A stretch of DNA of 8,880 bases, taken from NCBI RefSeq assembly GCF_030152825.1, contig NZ_JASLIP010000084.1:1-8880 (forward strand). Direction: 5' to 3'. This document shows, one piece after another, positions 1 to 6,720 of this stretch; position 1 is the stretch's first letter, and every line of letters begins with the position of its first letter. Both the position numbers and the translations under genes were made by a program. This DNA comes from Corynebacterium sp. (GTDB lineage Bacteria; Actinomycetota; Actinomycetes; Mycobacteriales; Mycobacteriaceae). The notes below the pieces were generated by a model that saw only the letters and a program-made list of their open reading frames with translations, was not told the DNA's origin and searched no databases.

Positions 1-1
1 T

Positions 2-904
2 GCCTTGGTGTTGCGCACTCGCCGGGAACGCACCGATGGTGAGGCGGTGGCGGGCTCCATCATCGAGCTGATGGGTTCGGCGATGCCGGTGGCTCAGACC
101 AAGTCTTCCGCAGTCGACCCCGTCACCGAAGCAGACCGCGCTGCGGAGACGTTCATCCGCGAGTGGCTGCATGACCGGTTCCCGCAGGCCACCGTGCTCG
201 GCGAAGAGGAGGGGGCGGATAGTTCTGCCCCCGCTGCAGGATCCTTGGGCGCCGATCCTGGTGACTCTGCAGGGCCAAGGCTGGAGTGGATCGTGGATCC
301 GATCGACGGCACCGTTAATTTCGTCTACGGGATTCCCGCCTTCTCTGTGTCAGTAGCAGCTGCCATCGACGGGGTGCCGGTGGCCGGTGCAGTCGTTGAC
401 GCTGCACATGGACATGTCTTTGGCGCCTGTGTCGGTGGCCCCGCGACGGTCGCCCCCGTTGATTTGGGGAGCGAGGACGCGGTCGTCGGTGACCGCAAGA
501 ACATTAGCCGGCAGGAGGCACGGAAGGACGCGGCGCAGGCGCTCGTGGCGACCGGTTTTTCCTACGACGCCGAACGCCGGCAGCGACAGGCACGCCTGCT
601 GGGCGCCGTCCTGCCTCACGTGCGGGATATCCGACGCCTGGGTTCTGCCGCGCTCGACCTCTGCATGGTGGCCAGCGGTCAGGTGGACGGCTACTACGAG
701 CACGGGCTCAACGCCTGGGACTTCGCGGCCGGCGCGCTGATTACTGCAAGGGCGGGAGCAACCGTGCTCACCCCCACGCTGAACTACACGGCGGACAGCG
801 GGCTGCCCATCATCGCCGGCGTGCCGGGGGTGCAGGAAGAACTCGAAAAAATGCTGCTTAGCCAGGGTGCAGGGGGTAGCATCGAGCAACTTTCTTTGCG
901 ATGA
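2..904 (+). CDS. suhB: Inositol monophosphatase family protein, SuhB-like (5' end outside window)
   Basis: This encodes a Mg2+-dependent phosphatase of the inositol-monophosphatase family, which releases phosphate from inositol-1-phosphate; in actinobacteria this can supply inositol for phosphatidylinositol and mycothiol. Counting from the TTG at position 5, the metal-binding residues are present: GEE at 66-68, WIVDPIDGT at 95-103 (Asp98 and Asp101), and AWDFAAG at 237-243 (Asp239). TKSSAVDPVTEAD at 32-44 is the usual conserved block near the N-terminus. The frame is open to the window edge and no convincing ribosome site is visible, so the real start probably lies upstream. The stop is TGA at 902-904. 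The GEE-to-DPIDGT distance is longer than in E. coli SuhB because of an Ala/Gly/Asp/Ser-rich insert at about 70-92. Family assignment is secure. The symbol rests on synteny, and substrate specificity within the family is not proven by sequence. Confidence 0.88.
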   Translation, partial: ALVLRTRRERTDGEAVAGSIIELMGSAMPVAQTKSSAVDPVTEADRAAETFIREWLHDRFPQATVLGEEEGADSSAPAAGSLGADPGDSAGPRLEWIVDPIDGTVNFVYGIPAFSVSVAAAIDGVPVAGAVVDAAHGHVFGACVGGPATVAPVDLGSEDAVVGDRKNISRQEARKDAAQALVATGFSYDAERRQRQARLLGAVLPHVRDIRRLGSAALDLCMVASGQVDGYYEHGLNAWDFAAGALITARAGATVLTPTLNYTADSGLPIIAGVPGVQEELEKMLLSQGAGGSIEQLSLR

Positions 905-915
905 CTATGAGAGAG

Positions 916-945
916 ATGACAAGTGTGCACCTCATGGCCTAATAT
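916..945 (+). promoter_or_regulatory. Candidate promoter for the DUF4193 gene
   Basis: An ATGACA hexamer at 916-921 (5 of 6 to TTGACA) and TAATAT at 940-945 are separated by 18 bases. They lie just after the suhB stop codon and would start RNA near 952, giving a leader of roughly 140 bases before the DUF4193 start. The -10 departs from the corynebacterial TANANT pattern at its fourth base, so this is a reasonable but unproven call. Confidence 0.4.
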
Positions 946-1089
946 CCGCGTTCAGCACACATGAGGCGCCCTCGACTAGGGGCCGAATGGCTGCCGTGGA
1001 GAAAGGGCTTGTGGCCCCCGGTACGGCAGGTGGCGGGGACCCCGCCCAAGAACTGATGAGCATCATCCGAGGAATGTGGGAGGACAACG
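923..1089 (+). other. Hairpin-rich stretch and leader between suhB and DUF4193
   Basis: This 185-base gap contains three inverted repeats. CCTCATG at 930-936 pairs with CATGAGG at 960-966. GGGGCC at 979-984 pairs with GGCCCC at 1013-1018. GGCGGGG at 1032-1038 faces CCCCGCC at 1040-1046, a near-perfect GC palindrome. None is followed by a T-run, so none looks like an intrinsic terminator. I recognise no riboswitch class. M. tuberculosis has an extra gene (Rv2700, cei) at this place; nothing resembling it is coded here. Confidence 0.4.
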
Positions 1090-1389
1090 ATGGCCACGGA
1101 CTACGATGCACCGCGACGAAGCGCTGAGGAAGAGCTGGAGACTGACTCTCTCGAAGGCTTGAAGGCCGCTGAGAAGGCGGAGCCAGCGATTTCGGACACC
1201 GACGATGGCGAAATCGTGGAGCCCTTCGAACTGCCGATGGAGGAAGTCTCCGGGGAGGAGCTGTCAACCACGGTCACGCCGAAGCAGAACGACGAGTTCA
1301 CCTGCTCCGAGTGTTTCCTCGTGCAGCACCGCAGCCGTGTAGGTGAAAAGCTCAGCGACACCGAGTTCATCTGCATCGACTGCGCTTAA
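1090..1389 (+). CDS. DUF4193 zinc-ribbon protein
   Basis: This 99-residue protein belongs to a small actinobacterial family of unknown function (M. tuberculosis Rv2699c is the homologue). The start MATDYDAPRR and the block PKQNDEFTCSECFLVQHRS are characteristic. Residues 11-60 are strongly acidic (Glu/Asp-rich) and probably disordered. The C-terminal third has two CxxC pairs (Cys72/75 and Cys95/98), which make a four-cysteine zinc ribbon in a cytosolic protein with no membrane segment. The start is well supported: GGGAGGA at 1078-1084 lies 5 bases before the ATG. The gene probably has its own promoter after suhB and converges on the DUF3093 gene. An acidic tail joined to a zinc ribbon would suit a partner of RNA polymerase or the ribosome, but that is inference only. 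Confidence 0.9.
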   Translation: MATDYDAPRRSAEEELETDSLEGLKAAEKAEPAISDTDDGEIVEPFELPMEEVSGEELSTTVTPKQNDEFTCSECFLVQHRSRVGEKLSDTEFICIDCA

Positions 1390-1394
1390 GGCAT

Positions 1395-1432
1395 AAAAAG
1401 CCGGCCTGTGGGTGTAACACCGAGCAGACCGG
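1395..1432 (-). terminator. Rho-independent terminator of the DUF3093 gene
   Basis: On the minus strand, CCGGTCTG (1432-1425) pairs with CAGGCCGG (1408-1401), leaving one mismatch. An inner GGTG/CACC stem (1411-1414 with 1418-1421) is capped by a three-base loop. The hairpin runs directly into CTTTTT (1400-1395), the classic U-tract. It lies 24 bases beyond the DUF3093 stop codon. On the plus strand the hairpin has no following T-run, so its orientation fits the minus-strand gene. Confidence 0.65.
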
Positions 1433-1438
1433 GAGGGC

Positions 1439-1483
1439 GGAGGCGCTGGGAACCCTTAGTAAATGGGCCTTCCCAGCGCCTCC
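1439..1483. repeat. 14-bp perfect inverted repeat spanning the DUF3093 stop codon
   Basis: GGAGGCGCTGGGAA at 1439-1452 is the exact reverse complement of the bases at 1470-1483, with a 17-base spacer. CCC/GGG at 1453-1455 and 1465-1467 could extend the pairing. The right arm is coding sequence for the last residues of DUF3093, and the stop codon (1456-1458) sits in the loop. It is a very stable GC-rich hairpin. It may stop plus-strand transcripts coming from DUF4193 or protect the 3' end of the minus-strand mRNA. No T-run follows on the plus strand. Confidence 0.7.
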
Positions 1484-1980
1484 AGCAGTTCCTGGGGGTT
1501 CTTGCTGGAGACCAGCCAGTAAGGGGTGGGGTCCAACGGATCATCGAGCACGAGCATTGCCATCGTCGGAATCCACCCCTTGTGAATGACGAAAGCGGCA
1601 GGGTCGAGCTGGCGACCCAACGCAGCTTGCTTCGCGGTGGGCGGAATGACCAGCGTGCGGTCGACCACGGAGGCCGGCAGCTGGGCATCACCCGCGCGGA
1701 TAACCCTGCCCCCCCGGGAGTCTTCCACGACCTCGACCTTCGTCCGAGAAAGAGCGATGAGACCCCAAGCCACGAGGGCGGCTGCAATCACCCCGGCCAC
1801 GATCGACCACCACCAGTCGCGACCCATCTGAGCCTGCCACGCAATGATGGCGACCACGCCGCTGGCGGCGAGCCACCAGGACAGCGGAACTTGCTGGGAC
1901 TCGCTGTACAGCACCCGCGTGCCCGCCGCCTTGTCGGGCCTCGCCGGTGGTGGGGTCGATGCTCCGTTCGCAGCGTCCAT
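1456..1980 (-). CDS. DUF3093 membrane protein
   Basis: This 174-residue protein matches the actinobacterial DUF3093 family (M. tuberculosis Rv2698 at the equivalent locus); its function is unknown. A short Pro/Ala-rich N-terminus precedes VLYSESQQVPLSWWL. Two hydrophobic helices follow at about 34-50 and 56-77, separated by a Trp-rich turn (RDWWW). The rest, about 80-174, is a soluble domain of mixed strand and helix containing RAGDAQLPASVVD and HKGWIPTMAML. This predicts a membrane hairpin with a cytoplasmic C-terminal domain. The ATG (1980-1978) is preceded on the minus strand by GAGGAG at 1999-1994, a rather long 13-base gap. A stop codon lies eight codons upstream, so the start cannot move far. 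It diverges from dut and ends in a hairpin that overlaps its own last codons. Confidence 0.88.
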   Translation of the reverse strand: MDAANGASTPPPARPDKAAGTRVLYSESQQVPLSWWLAASGVVAIIAWQAQMGRDWWWSIVAGVIAAALVAWGLIALSRTKVEVVEDSRGGRVIRAGDAQLPASVVDRTLVIPPTAKQAALGRQLDPAAFVIHKGWIPTMAMLVLDDPLDPTPYWLVSSKNPQELLEALGRPIY

Positions 1981-2200
1981 GACTCGCAGAGTGCTCCTCG
2001 TCTACATGTGGATGTTTACCCGGCCCCTGACTCATAGACGATTCGGCGCCATGCTGAGCCTCAACCGGGTGGCAATTACCGGTCACCATCTTACCCACAC
2101 ACCAGCACGTTCTCCGAAGCAGCCGCTGCTCCCAGTAAGGGGAGGTTTTCCCGCGGCGGGCCCATCACGGGATCGGGACGACCTTGTAGAGTGGATCCTC
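1981..2200. promoter_or_regulatory. Divergent intergenic region between DUF3093 and dut
   Basis: This 220-base spacer must hold promoters for both divergent genes. On the dut side, TAGAGTGG at 2187-2194 matches the corynebacterial -10 pattern TANANTNG and ends only 6 bases before the ATG at 2201. On the other side, the minus-strand hexamer TAAGAT at 2093-2088 is a weak -10 candidate for DUF3093, with no convincing -35. I see no long direct or inverted repeats here and no short gene. Confidence 0.45.
2187..2194 (+). promoter_or_regulatory. -10 element of dut, probable leaderless transcript
   Basis: TAGAGTGG fits TANANTNG exactly. Its hexamer ends at 2192, so RNA would be expected to start at about 2198-2201, at or next to the A of the dut ATG. 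No good Shine-Dalgarno sequence precedes that ATG. Leaderless mRNAs are common in corynebacteria and mycobacteria. No clear -35 is seen, which is also usual in this genus. Confidence 0.5.
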
Positions 2201-2650
2201 ATGAGCAGCCCGTTGGAAATTTTTCAGATTGATCCATCTCTCCCGCTACCCAACCGAGCGCACCCCGACGATGCGGGCATTGATCTTTACTCCGCCGAGG
2301 ACATCACCTTGACCCCGGGGCAGCGCCGCCTGGTAGGAACGGGAATTGCGATGGCGGTGCCGGTCGGCAAGGTTGGCCTGGTGCACCCGCGCAGCGGACT
2401 GGCGGTGAAGAAGGGCCTATCGATCGTCAATGCGCCCGGAACCATCGACGCGGGGTATCGCGGGGAAGTCAAGATCAACCTGATCAACCTTGACCCGCAA
2501 GAAACAATCAGCATCAGCCGGGGTGAACGCATCGCTCAGCTGCTGATCCAGGAGGTCAGTCTCTGCGATATCGTCGCGGTGGACAGCCTTGATCAACTCG
2601 GGGAGACCGACCGAGGAAGTGGTGGCCACGGCTCCACCGGAACGCGTTGA
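2201..2650 (+). CDS. dut: dUTP diphosphatase (dUTPase)
   Basis: This enzyme hydrolyses dUTP to dUMP and pyrophosphate. It keeps uracil out of DNA and feeds thymidylate synthesis, and the family works as a cytosolic homotrimer. All five dUTPase motifs are present in the 149 residues: DAGIDLYSAED (24-34), PRSGLAVKKG (63-72), GTIDAGYRGEV (80-90, with catalytic Asp83), GERIAQLLIQ (108-117) and RGSGGHGSTG (138-147). His143 in motif 5 replaces the aromatic residue of most bacterial enzymes and is the form found in mycobacteria. The ATG at 2201 gives the family's usual N-terminus; the frame is open far upstream but that part has no family resemblance. The start is probably leaderless. The gene is followed by 117 bases before the DUF3710 gene, so the two may be transcribed separately. 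Confidence 0.96.
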   Translation: MSSPLEIFQIDPSLPLPNRAHPDDAGIDLYSAEDITLTPGQRRLVGTGIAMAVPVGKVGLVHPRSGLAVKKGLSIVNAPGTIDAGYRGEVKINLINLDPQETISISRGERIAQLLIQEVSLCDIVAVDSLDQLGETDRGSGGHGSTGTR

Positions 2651-2767
2651 TACGCAGCCAGGTAGCCAGCTCCGTTAGCAGATTAAGTTTAGTTTTCAGC
2701 CTTTAAACCCCAACGGTGACGCTTGCCAGCGCCGCGTTAGCGAGTGCGAAAGGACAGTTGTTAAGAA

Positions 2768-3511
2768 ATGTGGCCATTTTCTAAGAAGAACGAGCCATCC
2801 GGTGTGGAACCAAACGTGCCCCAGAACCAGGAAAAGCAGGAGGTTCCCGACTCGGCGAAAAGCGCCGCGGCCGGATCAGCAGAAGATGGGGCCCCTGTGC
2901 AGGGCGAGGACTTTGGTCCCTTTGACGGGGATACGCTCGACTACCGCGAGTACAATTTCAGCGATTTCGCCAAGGGCGGGCTCGACCTGGGGTCCATGAT
3001 GATCCCGGTCCCACACGAGGCCGAGGTACAGGTTGAGATGGGCGATGACGGCCCACAGATGCTCCACATCCTCACCCCCTTTGGCCGGGTCACACCGGTG
3101 GCCTTCGCTGCCCCGACCACCGGCGAACTCTGGGATAACACGGTGCCCATGCTCATCGAGGGCATGGCGGCCGACGGGCTGGAGGCAACCACCGAGGAGG
3201 GTCCATGGGGCGCGGAGATCGTCGCACAGTCCGGTGACGGAACACTTCGGGTTATTGGGGCGACAGGCCCGCGATGGATGCTGCGCATGACCCTCGCCGG
3301 CCCACAGGAGTCAGCTGACCAGATGGCAGCGCTGGGCCGCGAGATCATCGCCCGCACCTTCGTCGTTCGCGGCACGGACCCAATCCCCGCCGGCGATCCG
3401 CTGCCGGTTCAGCTCCCGCAGGCCATGGTTGAGGAACTGGCGCGACACCTGCAGGAGCAGCAGAATGCCCCGGCACAGCAGCAGGATTCCAACGAGGACG
3501 GCAATGATTAG
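2768..3511 (+). CDS. DUF3710 family protein
   Basis: This 247-residue cytosolic protein is of unknown function, in the actinobacterial family typified by M. tuberculosis Rv2696c, which also lies next to dut. The first residues MWPFSKK are the family's usual start. Residues 8-58 are a polar acidic linker with likely disorder. The conserved core covers about 60-200 and includes DLGSMMIPVP (73-82), EEGPWGAEIV (143-152) and TGPRWMLR (166-173). The tail, about 226-247, is Gln/Asn/Asp-rich. There is no signal peptide or membrane helix. AAAGGA at 2749-2754 is a distant ribosome site (13 bases from the ATG). The 3' end overlaps the methyltransferase gene by 8 bases, suggesting coupled translation and perhaps a shared role, though none is known. 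Confidence 0.9.
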   Translation: MWPFSKKNEPSGVEPNVPQNQEKQEVPDSAKSAAAGSAEDGAPVQGEDFGPFDGDTLDYREYNFSDFAKGGLDLGSMMIPVPHEAEVQVEMGDDGPQMLHILTPFGRVTPVAFAAPTTGELWDNTVPMLIEGMAADGLEATTEEGPWGAEIVAQSGDGTLRVIGATGPRWMLRMTLAGPQESADQMAALGREIIARTFVVRGTDPIPAGDPLPVQLPQAMVEELARHLQEQQNAPAQQQDSNEDGND

Positions 3512-4754
3512 CCCGGAGACCATCACTCTGGATCTGGATCAACCCGGCCACCGAGGTGTGGTCATCGGCCAGCACGACGGACAGATCGTTTTTGTTCGTG
3601 GCGGGTTGCCCGGGGAGAAGGGGGTCGAGGTTGCGCTGGACCCGGCTAAAAAAAGCGGCAAGCAAAGGTTCCGCACTGGTCAAGCGCTAGCTATTGACCA
3701 GCCGAGCCCGCACCGGGTCGCTGGTCAATGCGACGCTGCTGCTGCCGGAGCTGGTTGCTGCGACCTCGACTTCGTTGATGCGGAAGGCTCGCTGGAATTT
3801 AAGCAGGCGGTCGTCATCGACCAGTTCCGTCGCCTCGCCAAGTTTGAGCTGCCGCAGGAATTCCTCGATGCTCATGTTCGCGCGACGAGACTGTGGCCTT
3901 TTACCCACTACCGTCACCGGGTGCGCCTCGGCGTCGACGAGGAAGGGCAGTCCGGTCTGCGGAAGCCCAAAAGCAATGAGCTTGTCCCGCTGGCTGAGGC
4001 TGAGTGCTCCCAGTGGCTGCCCGGACTGACCGACGGTGTCACCGGGCTCAACCCCAGCCCACACAGTGAGGTTGTGGTTGGCGTCGGTCGAGACGGTAAG
4101 CGCTCCGTCGTGGAGCTCAAGAAGACCCGCCGGGGCCGGAAACGCCATGTCCTCGACGGCGATGGGGAGGTGCTGCACTCCCATCTCGGTGTCAGCTGGA
4201 AGGTGCCCGTGGACGCGTTCTGGCAGTCCCATATCTCGGCCAGCGCCTATTACGCCCGCTGGGTCGCCGACCGATTGCACGGAGACCTGAACACTGTGTG
4301 GGACCTCTACGGCGGCTGCGGCGCTCTGTCCGCAGGGCTGCTGGGCTCCGCCCGTAACGTTGAGGTTGTGGACGTCGCGAGCAGCGCAACGCACGCTGGT
4401 CGGGAAGCGTTTCGGGCGGCCCGGGAGTCTCGCACCGAAGGCACAGACACGGCCGTGCGCTTCCGCAGCAGTGACGTCGGCGCGTGGCTGGAGAATCTCG
4501 AGGAGGTTGCGGACCTGGATGCCGTCGTCCTCGACCCGCCGCGTACGGGAGCGGGAGCGGCCGTCATTCAGAACATCGCGCAGCACCGCCCACCGCGGGT
4601 GATCCACATCGGCTGCGACCCCGCCACGGCAGCCCGTGACGCAGGCCTGTGGCGAGACGCGGGTTATGAGCTGTGTGAGATGGAGATCGTCGACGCCTTC
4701 GGGCTGACCCATCACGTCGAGACGTTGATGTACTTCGAGGCGTCGGGCGAATAA
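3504..4754 (+). CDS. TRAM-domain class I SAM-dependent RNA methyltransferase (RumA/TrmA superfamily)
   Basis: This 416-residue enzyme is predicted to put a methyl group on C5 of a uridine in rRNA or tRNA. An N-terminal TRAM RNA-binding domain covers about 5-62. A cysteine cluster follows (Cys76, Cys85, Cys86, and perhaps Cys168), where relatives bind a 4Fe-4S cluster. The catalytic domain carries DAFWQSH (237-243), the SAM-binding WDLYGGCGALSAG (266-278), DAVVLDPPRTGAG (339-351), the nucleophile Cys371 in IHIGCDPAT, and the general base Glu406 in HHVETL. The ATG at 3504 lies inside the end of DUF3710 with GAGGA at 3494-3498 five bases ahead, so translation is probably coupled; a longer in-frame reading back to 3429 is unnecessary. 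The target base (23S rRNA or tRNA) cannot be told from sequence. M. tuberculosis Rv2689c is the likely homologue. Confidence 0.92.
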   Translation: MISPETITLDLDQPGHRGVVIGQHDGQIVFVRGGLPGEKGVEVALDPAKKSGKQRFRTGQALAIDQPSPHRVAGQCDAAAAGAGCCDLDFVDAEGSLEFKQAVVIDQFRRLAKFELPQEFLDAHVRATRLWPFTHYRHRVRLGVDEEGQSGLRKPKSNELVPLAEAECSQWLPGLTDGVTGLNPSPHSEVVVGVGRDGKRSVVELKKTRRGRKRHVLDGDGEVLHSHLGVSWKVPVDAFWQSHISASAYYARWVADRLHGDLNTVWDLYGGCGALSAGLLGSARNVEVVDVASSATHAGREAFRAARESRTEGTDTAVRFRSSDVGAWLENLEEVADLDAVVLDPPRTGAGAAVIQNIAQHRPPRVIHIGCDPATAARDAGLWRDAGYELCEMEIVDAFGLTHHVETLMYFEASGE

Positions 4755-4824
4755 CGCTGAAGGCGGTGTCCTCACTAAGCTGGGGCCAGCGAAAAGAATG
4801 TGGGATGGAGAGAAACTGAGTTCA

Positions 4825-6714
4825 ATGGGAATCCTTGAAAATATTTCCTCACCAGCGGATCTGAAGATGCTCGATGAGGGTAAGCTGGATCAGCTGGCGC
4901 AGGACATTCGGGAATTTTTAATTGAAAAAGTTTCCGCGACCGGCGGACACTTGGGCCCGAACCTCGGTGTCGTCGAGCTGACGATGGCGCTGCACCGTGT
5001 CTTCGACTCGCCATCTGACCCCCTGATTTTCGATACGGGACACCAGGCGTACGTACACAAGATCCTTACGGGGCGCCGCGACCTCTTCGACACACTGCGG
5101 CAAAAGGACGGCCTATCGGGCTACCCGGACCGCGCGGAAAGCCCGCACGACTGGACCGAATCCTCCCACGCCTCGGCGTCGCTGTCTTATGCCGACGGGC
5201 TGGCCAAGGCCTTCGAGCTGAGCGGTCAGACTCACCGTCACGTCGCGGCTGTCGTTGGTGATGGGGCGCTCACGGGCGGCATGTGTTGGGAGGCGCTGAA
5301 CAACATCGCCACCGGCAAGAAGCGCTCGATCGTCATCGTCGTCAACGACAATGGGCGTTCCTACTCGCCGACGATCGGCGGGCTGGCGGAGAACCTCGCC
5401 GCGCTGCGCCTGCAGCCTGCCTACGACAAGGTGATGGAGTCCGGGAAGAACACCCTCGGCCGTATGGGGTGGGTTGGGGACCGGGCATTCCAGCTGATTT
5501 CCGGGCTCAAGGAAGGGGTCAAGCACTCCATCCTGCCGCAGGAAATGTTCTCCGACCTGGGGCTTAAGTACATCGGCCCGGTTGATGGGCATGATATCGG
5601 CCAGGTGGAAAACGCGCTGCGTTACGCGAAGGACTACGGTGGCCCCGTCATCGTCCACACGATCACACACAAGGGCAAGGGCTTCGATCCGGCGGAGAAA
5701 GACGAAGCTGATCAGATGCACGCCACGGGCGTCATCGACCCTGTCACGGGTGCGCCGAAGGAAGCCTCGAAGCCCGGCTGGACCCAGGTGTTCTCCTCGC
5801 ACCTCATCGAGCGGGCTGGGGAGAGGGATGACGTCGTGGCGATCACAGCCGCGATGGCCGGCCCCACCGGACTCGCGGAGTTTGGGGAGGTCCTCCCCCA
5901 GCGCACCTTTGACGTCGGCATCGCAGAACAGCATGCCGTGACCTCTGCGGCTGGCCTGGCCTTGGGTGGTTTGCACCCGGTTGTTGCGGTGTATTCGACC
6001 TTCCTCAACCGAGCCTTCGACCAGATGCTGATGGACGTTGGCCTGCTCGGTCTGGGCGTGACCTTCGTCCTGGACCGCGCGGGAATCACTGGCCCGGATG
6101 GGGCCAGCCACAACGGTATGTGGGACATGTCTATCACCGGAATTGTGCCGGGAATTCATGTCGCCGCCCCGCGTGACGGAGCGCAACTGCGCGTGGCGCT
6201 GGACCGGTGCCTCGATGTTGACGACGCTCCCACCGTCGTGCGTTTCCCGAAGGGTAGCGTTCCGGCAGACATTCCTGCTCTGCGGCAGGAGGAGAGCTAC
6301 GACGTCCTGTTTGAGCACAGCACCGCCGATGGGGACGGTGCGGAGAAACTGCTGGTGATTAACTACGGCGCGCTCGTGGGACAATCCCGGGCAGCTGCAG
6401 AGGCAGCCAAGGCGAAGGGCTGGGAGGCCACGGTCGTGGATCCGCACTGGGTCTATCCGGTCTCTGAGGACCTCATCGAGCTCGCCGGCGCTGCCGACCT
6501 GGTGGTGACGGTCGAGGATAACGGTATCCACGGTGGGGCCGGTTCTGCGCTGCAGGCGGCATTGAGTGCTGCAGAAGTAGATACGCCGGTGCGTTTGCTC
6601 GCGGTGCCTCAGGAATACCTGGCGCATGCATCACGGGGCGAGGTGCTCGAGGAAGTGGGCCTTGATGTGTCGTCCGTGGAGGAGCGCGTGACAGGGTGGG
6701 TCGACCGTTTCTAG
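4825..6714 (+). CDS. dxs: 1-deoxy-D-xylulose-5-phosphate synthase
   Basis: This enzyme condenses pyruvate with glyceraldehyde-3-phosphate, using thiamine diphosphate and Mg2+. It is the first and often rate-setting step of the MEP pathway to isoprenoids (menaquinone, polyprenyl carriers, carotenoids). The 629 residues match the usual length. Visible elements are GGHLGPNLGVVEL (40-52), FDTGHQAYVHK (69-79), the ThDP motif GDGALTGG (145-152) ending at NDNGRSYSP (174-182), the catalytic Glu368 in GIAEQHA, and DRAGITGPDG (417-426). NDNGRSY is the actinobacterial version of a motif that reads NDNxMSIS in many other bacteria. I chose ATG 4825 because MGILENISSPADL aligns with known Dxs N-termini; GGAGAG at 4807-4812 is 12 bases ahead. 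An in-frame ATG at 4798 would add 9 residues. A weak -10 (TAAGCT, 4776-4781) suggests a promoter in the 70-base gap after the methyltransferase gene. Confidence 0.97.
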   Translation: MGILENISSPADLKMLDEGKLDQLAQDIREFLIEKVSATGGHLGPNLGVVELTMALHRVFDSPSDPLIFDTGHQAYVHKILTGRRDLFDTLRQKDGLSGYPDRAESPHDWTESSHASASLSYADGLAKAFELSGQTHRHVAAVVGDGALTGGMCWEALNNIATGKKRSIVIVVNDNGRSYSPTIGGLAENLAALRLQPAYDKVMESGKNTLGRMGWVGDRAFQLISGLKEGVKHSILPQEMFSDLGLKYIGPVDGHDIGQVENALRYAKDYGGPVIVHTITHKGKGFDPAEKDEADQMHATGVIDPVTGAPKEASKPGWTQVFSSHLIERAGERDDVVAITAAMAGPTGLAEFGEVLPQRTFDVGIAEQHAVTSAAGLALGGLHPVVAVYSTFLNRAFDQMLMDVGLLGLGVTFVLDRAGITGPDGASHNGMWDMSITGIVPGIHVAAPRDGAQLRVALDRCLDVDDAPTVVRFPKGSVPADIPALRQEESYDVLFEHSTADGDGAEKLLVINYGALVGQSRAAAEAAKAKGWEATVVDPHWVYPVSEDLIELAGAADLVVTVEDNGIHGGAGSALQAALSAAEVDTPVRLLAVPQEYLAHASRGEVLEEVGLDVSSVEERVTGWVDRF

Positions 6715-6720
6715 TGGCTT

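Noticed and set aside
867..1127. A plus-strand open frame of 86 codons bridging the suhB end and the DUF4193 start.
   Set aside because: It overlaps both real genes out of frame, has no ribosome site, and shows no domain.
1408..2037. A 209-codon plus-strand frame opposite DUF3093.
   Set aside because: It is antisense to the DUF3093 gene, whose membrane helices and family motifs are clear; the plus frame is Arg/Pro/Gly-rich without any known fold.
1844..2200. An upstream extension of dut that would more than double its N-terminus.
   Set aside because: The added residues have no dUTPase similarity and overlap the divergent DUF3093 gene and the likely dut promoter.
3687..4775. A 362-codon open frame on the minus strand opposite the methyltransferase gene.
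   Set aside because: It is a shadow of a gene with all catalytic motifs intact, and no family resemblance is visible.
5113..6627. A 504-codon open frame on the minus strand opposite dxs.
   Set aside because: It mirrors a clearly real dxs frame in GC-rich DNA, has no recognisable domain, and its composition (Arg/His/Gly/Val-rich) is typical of antisense shadow frames.
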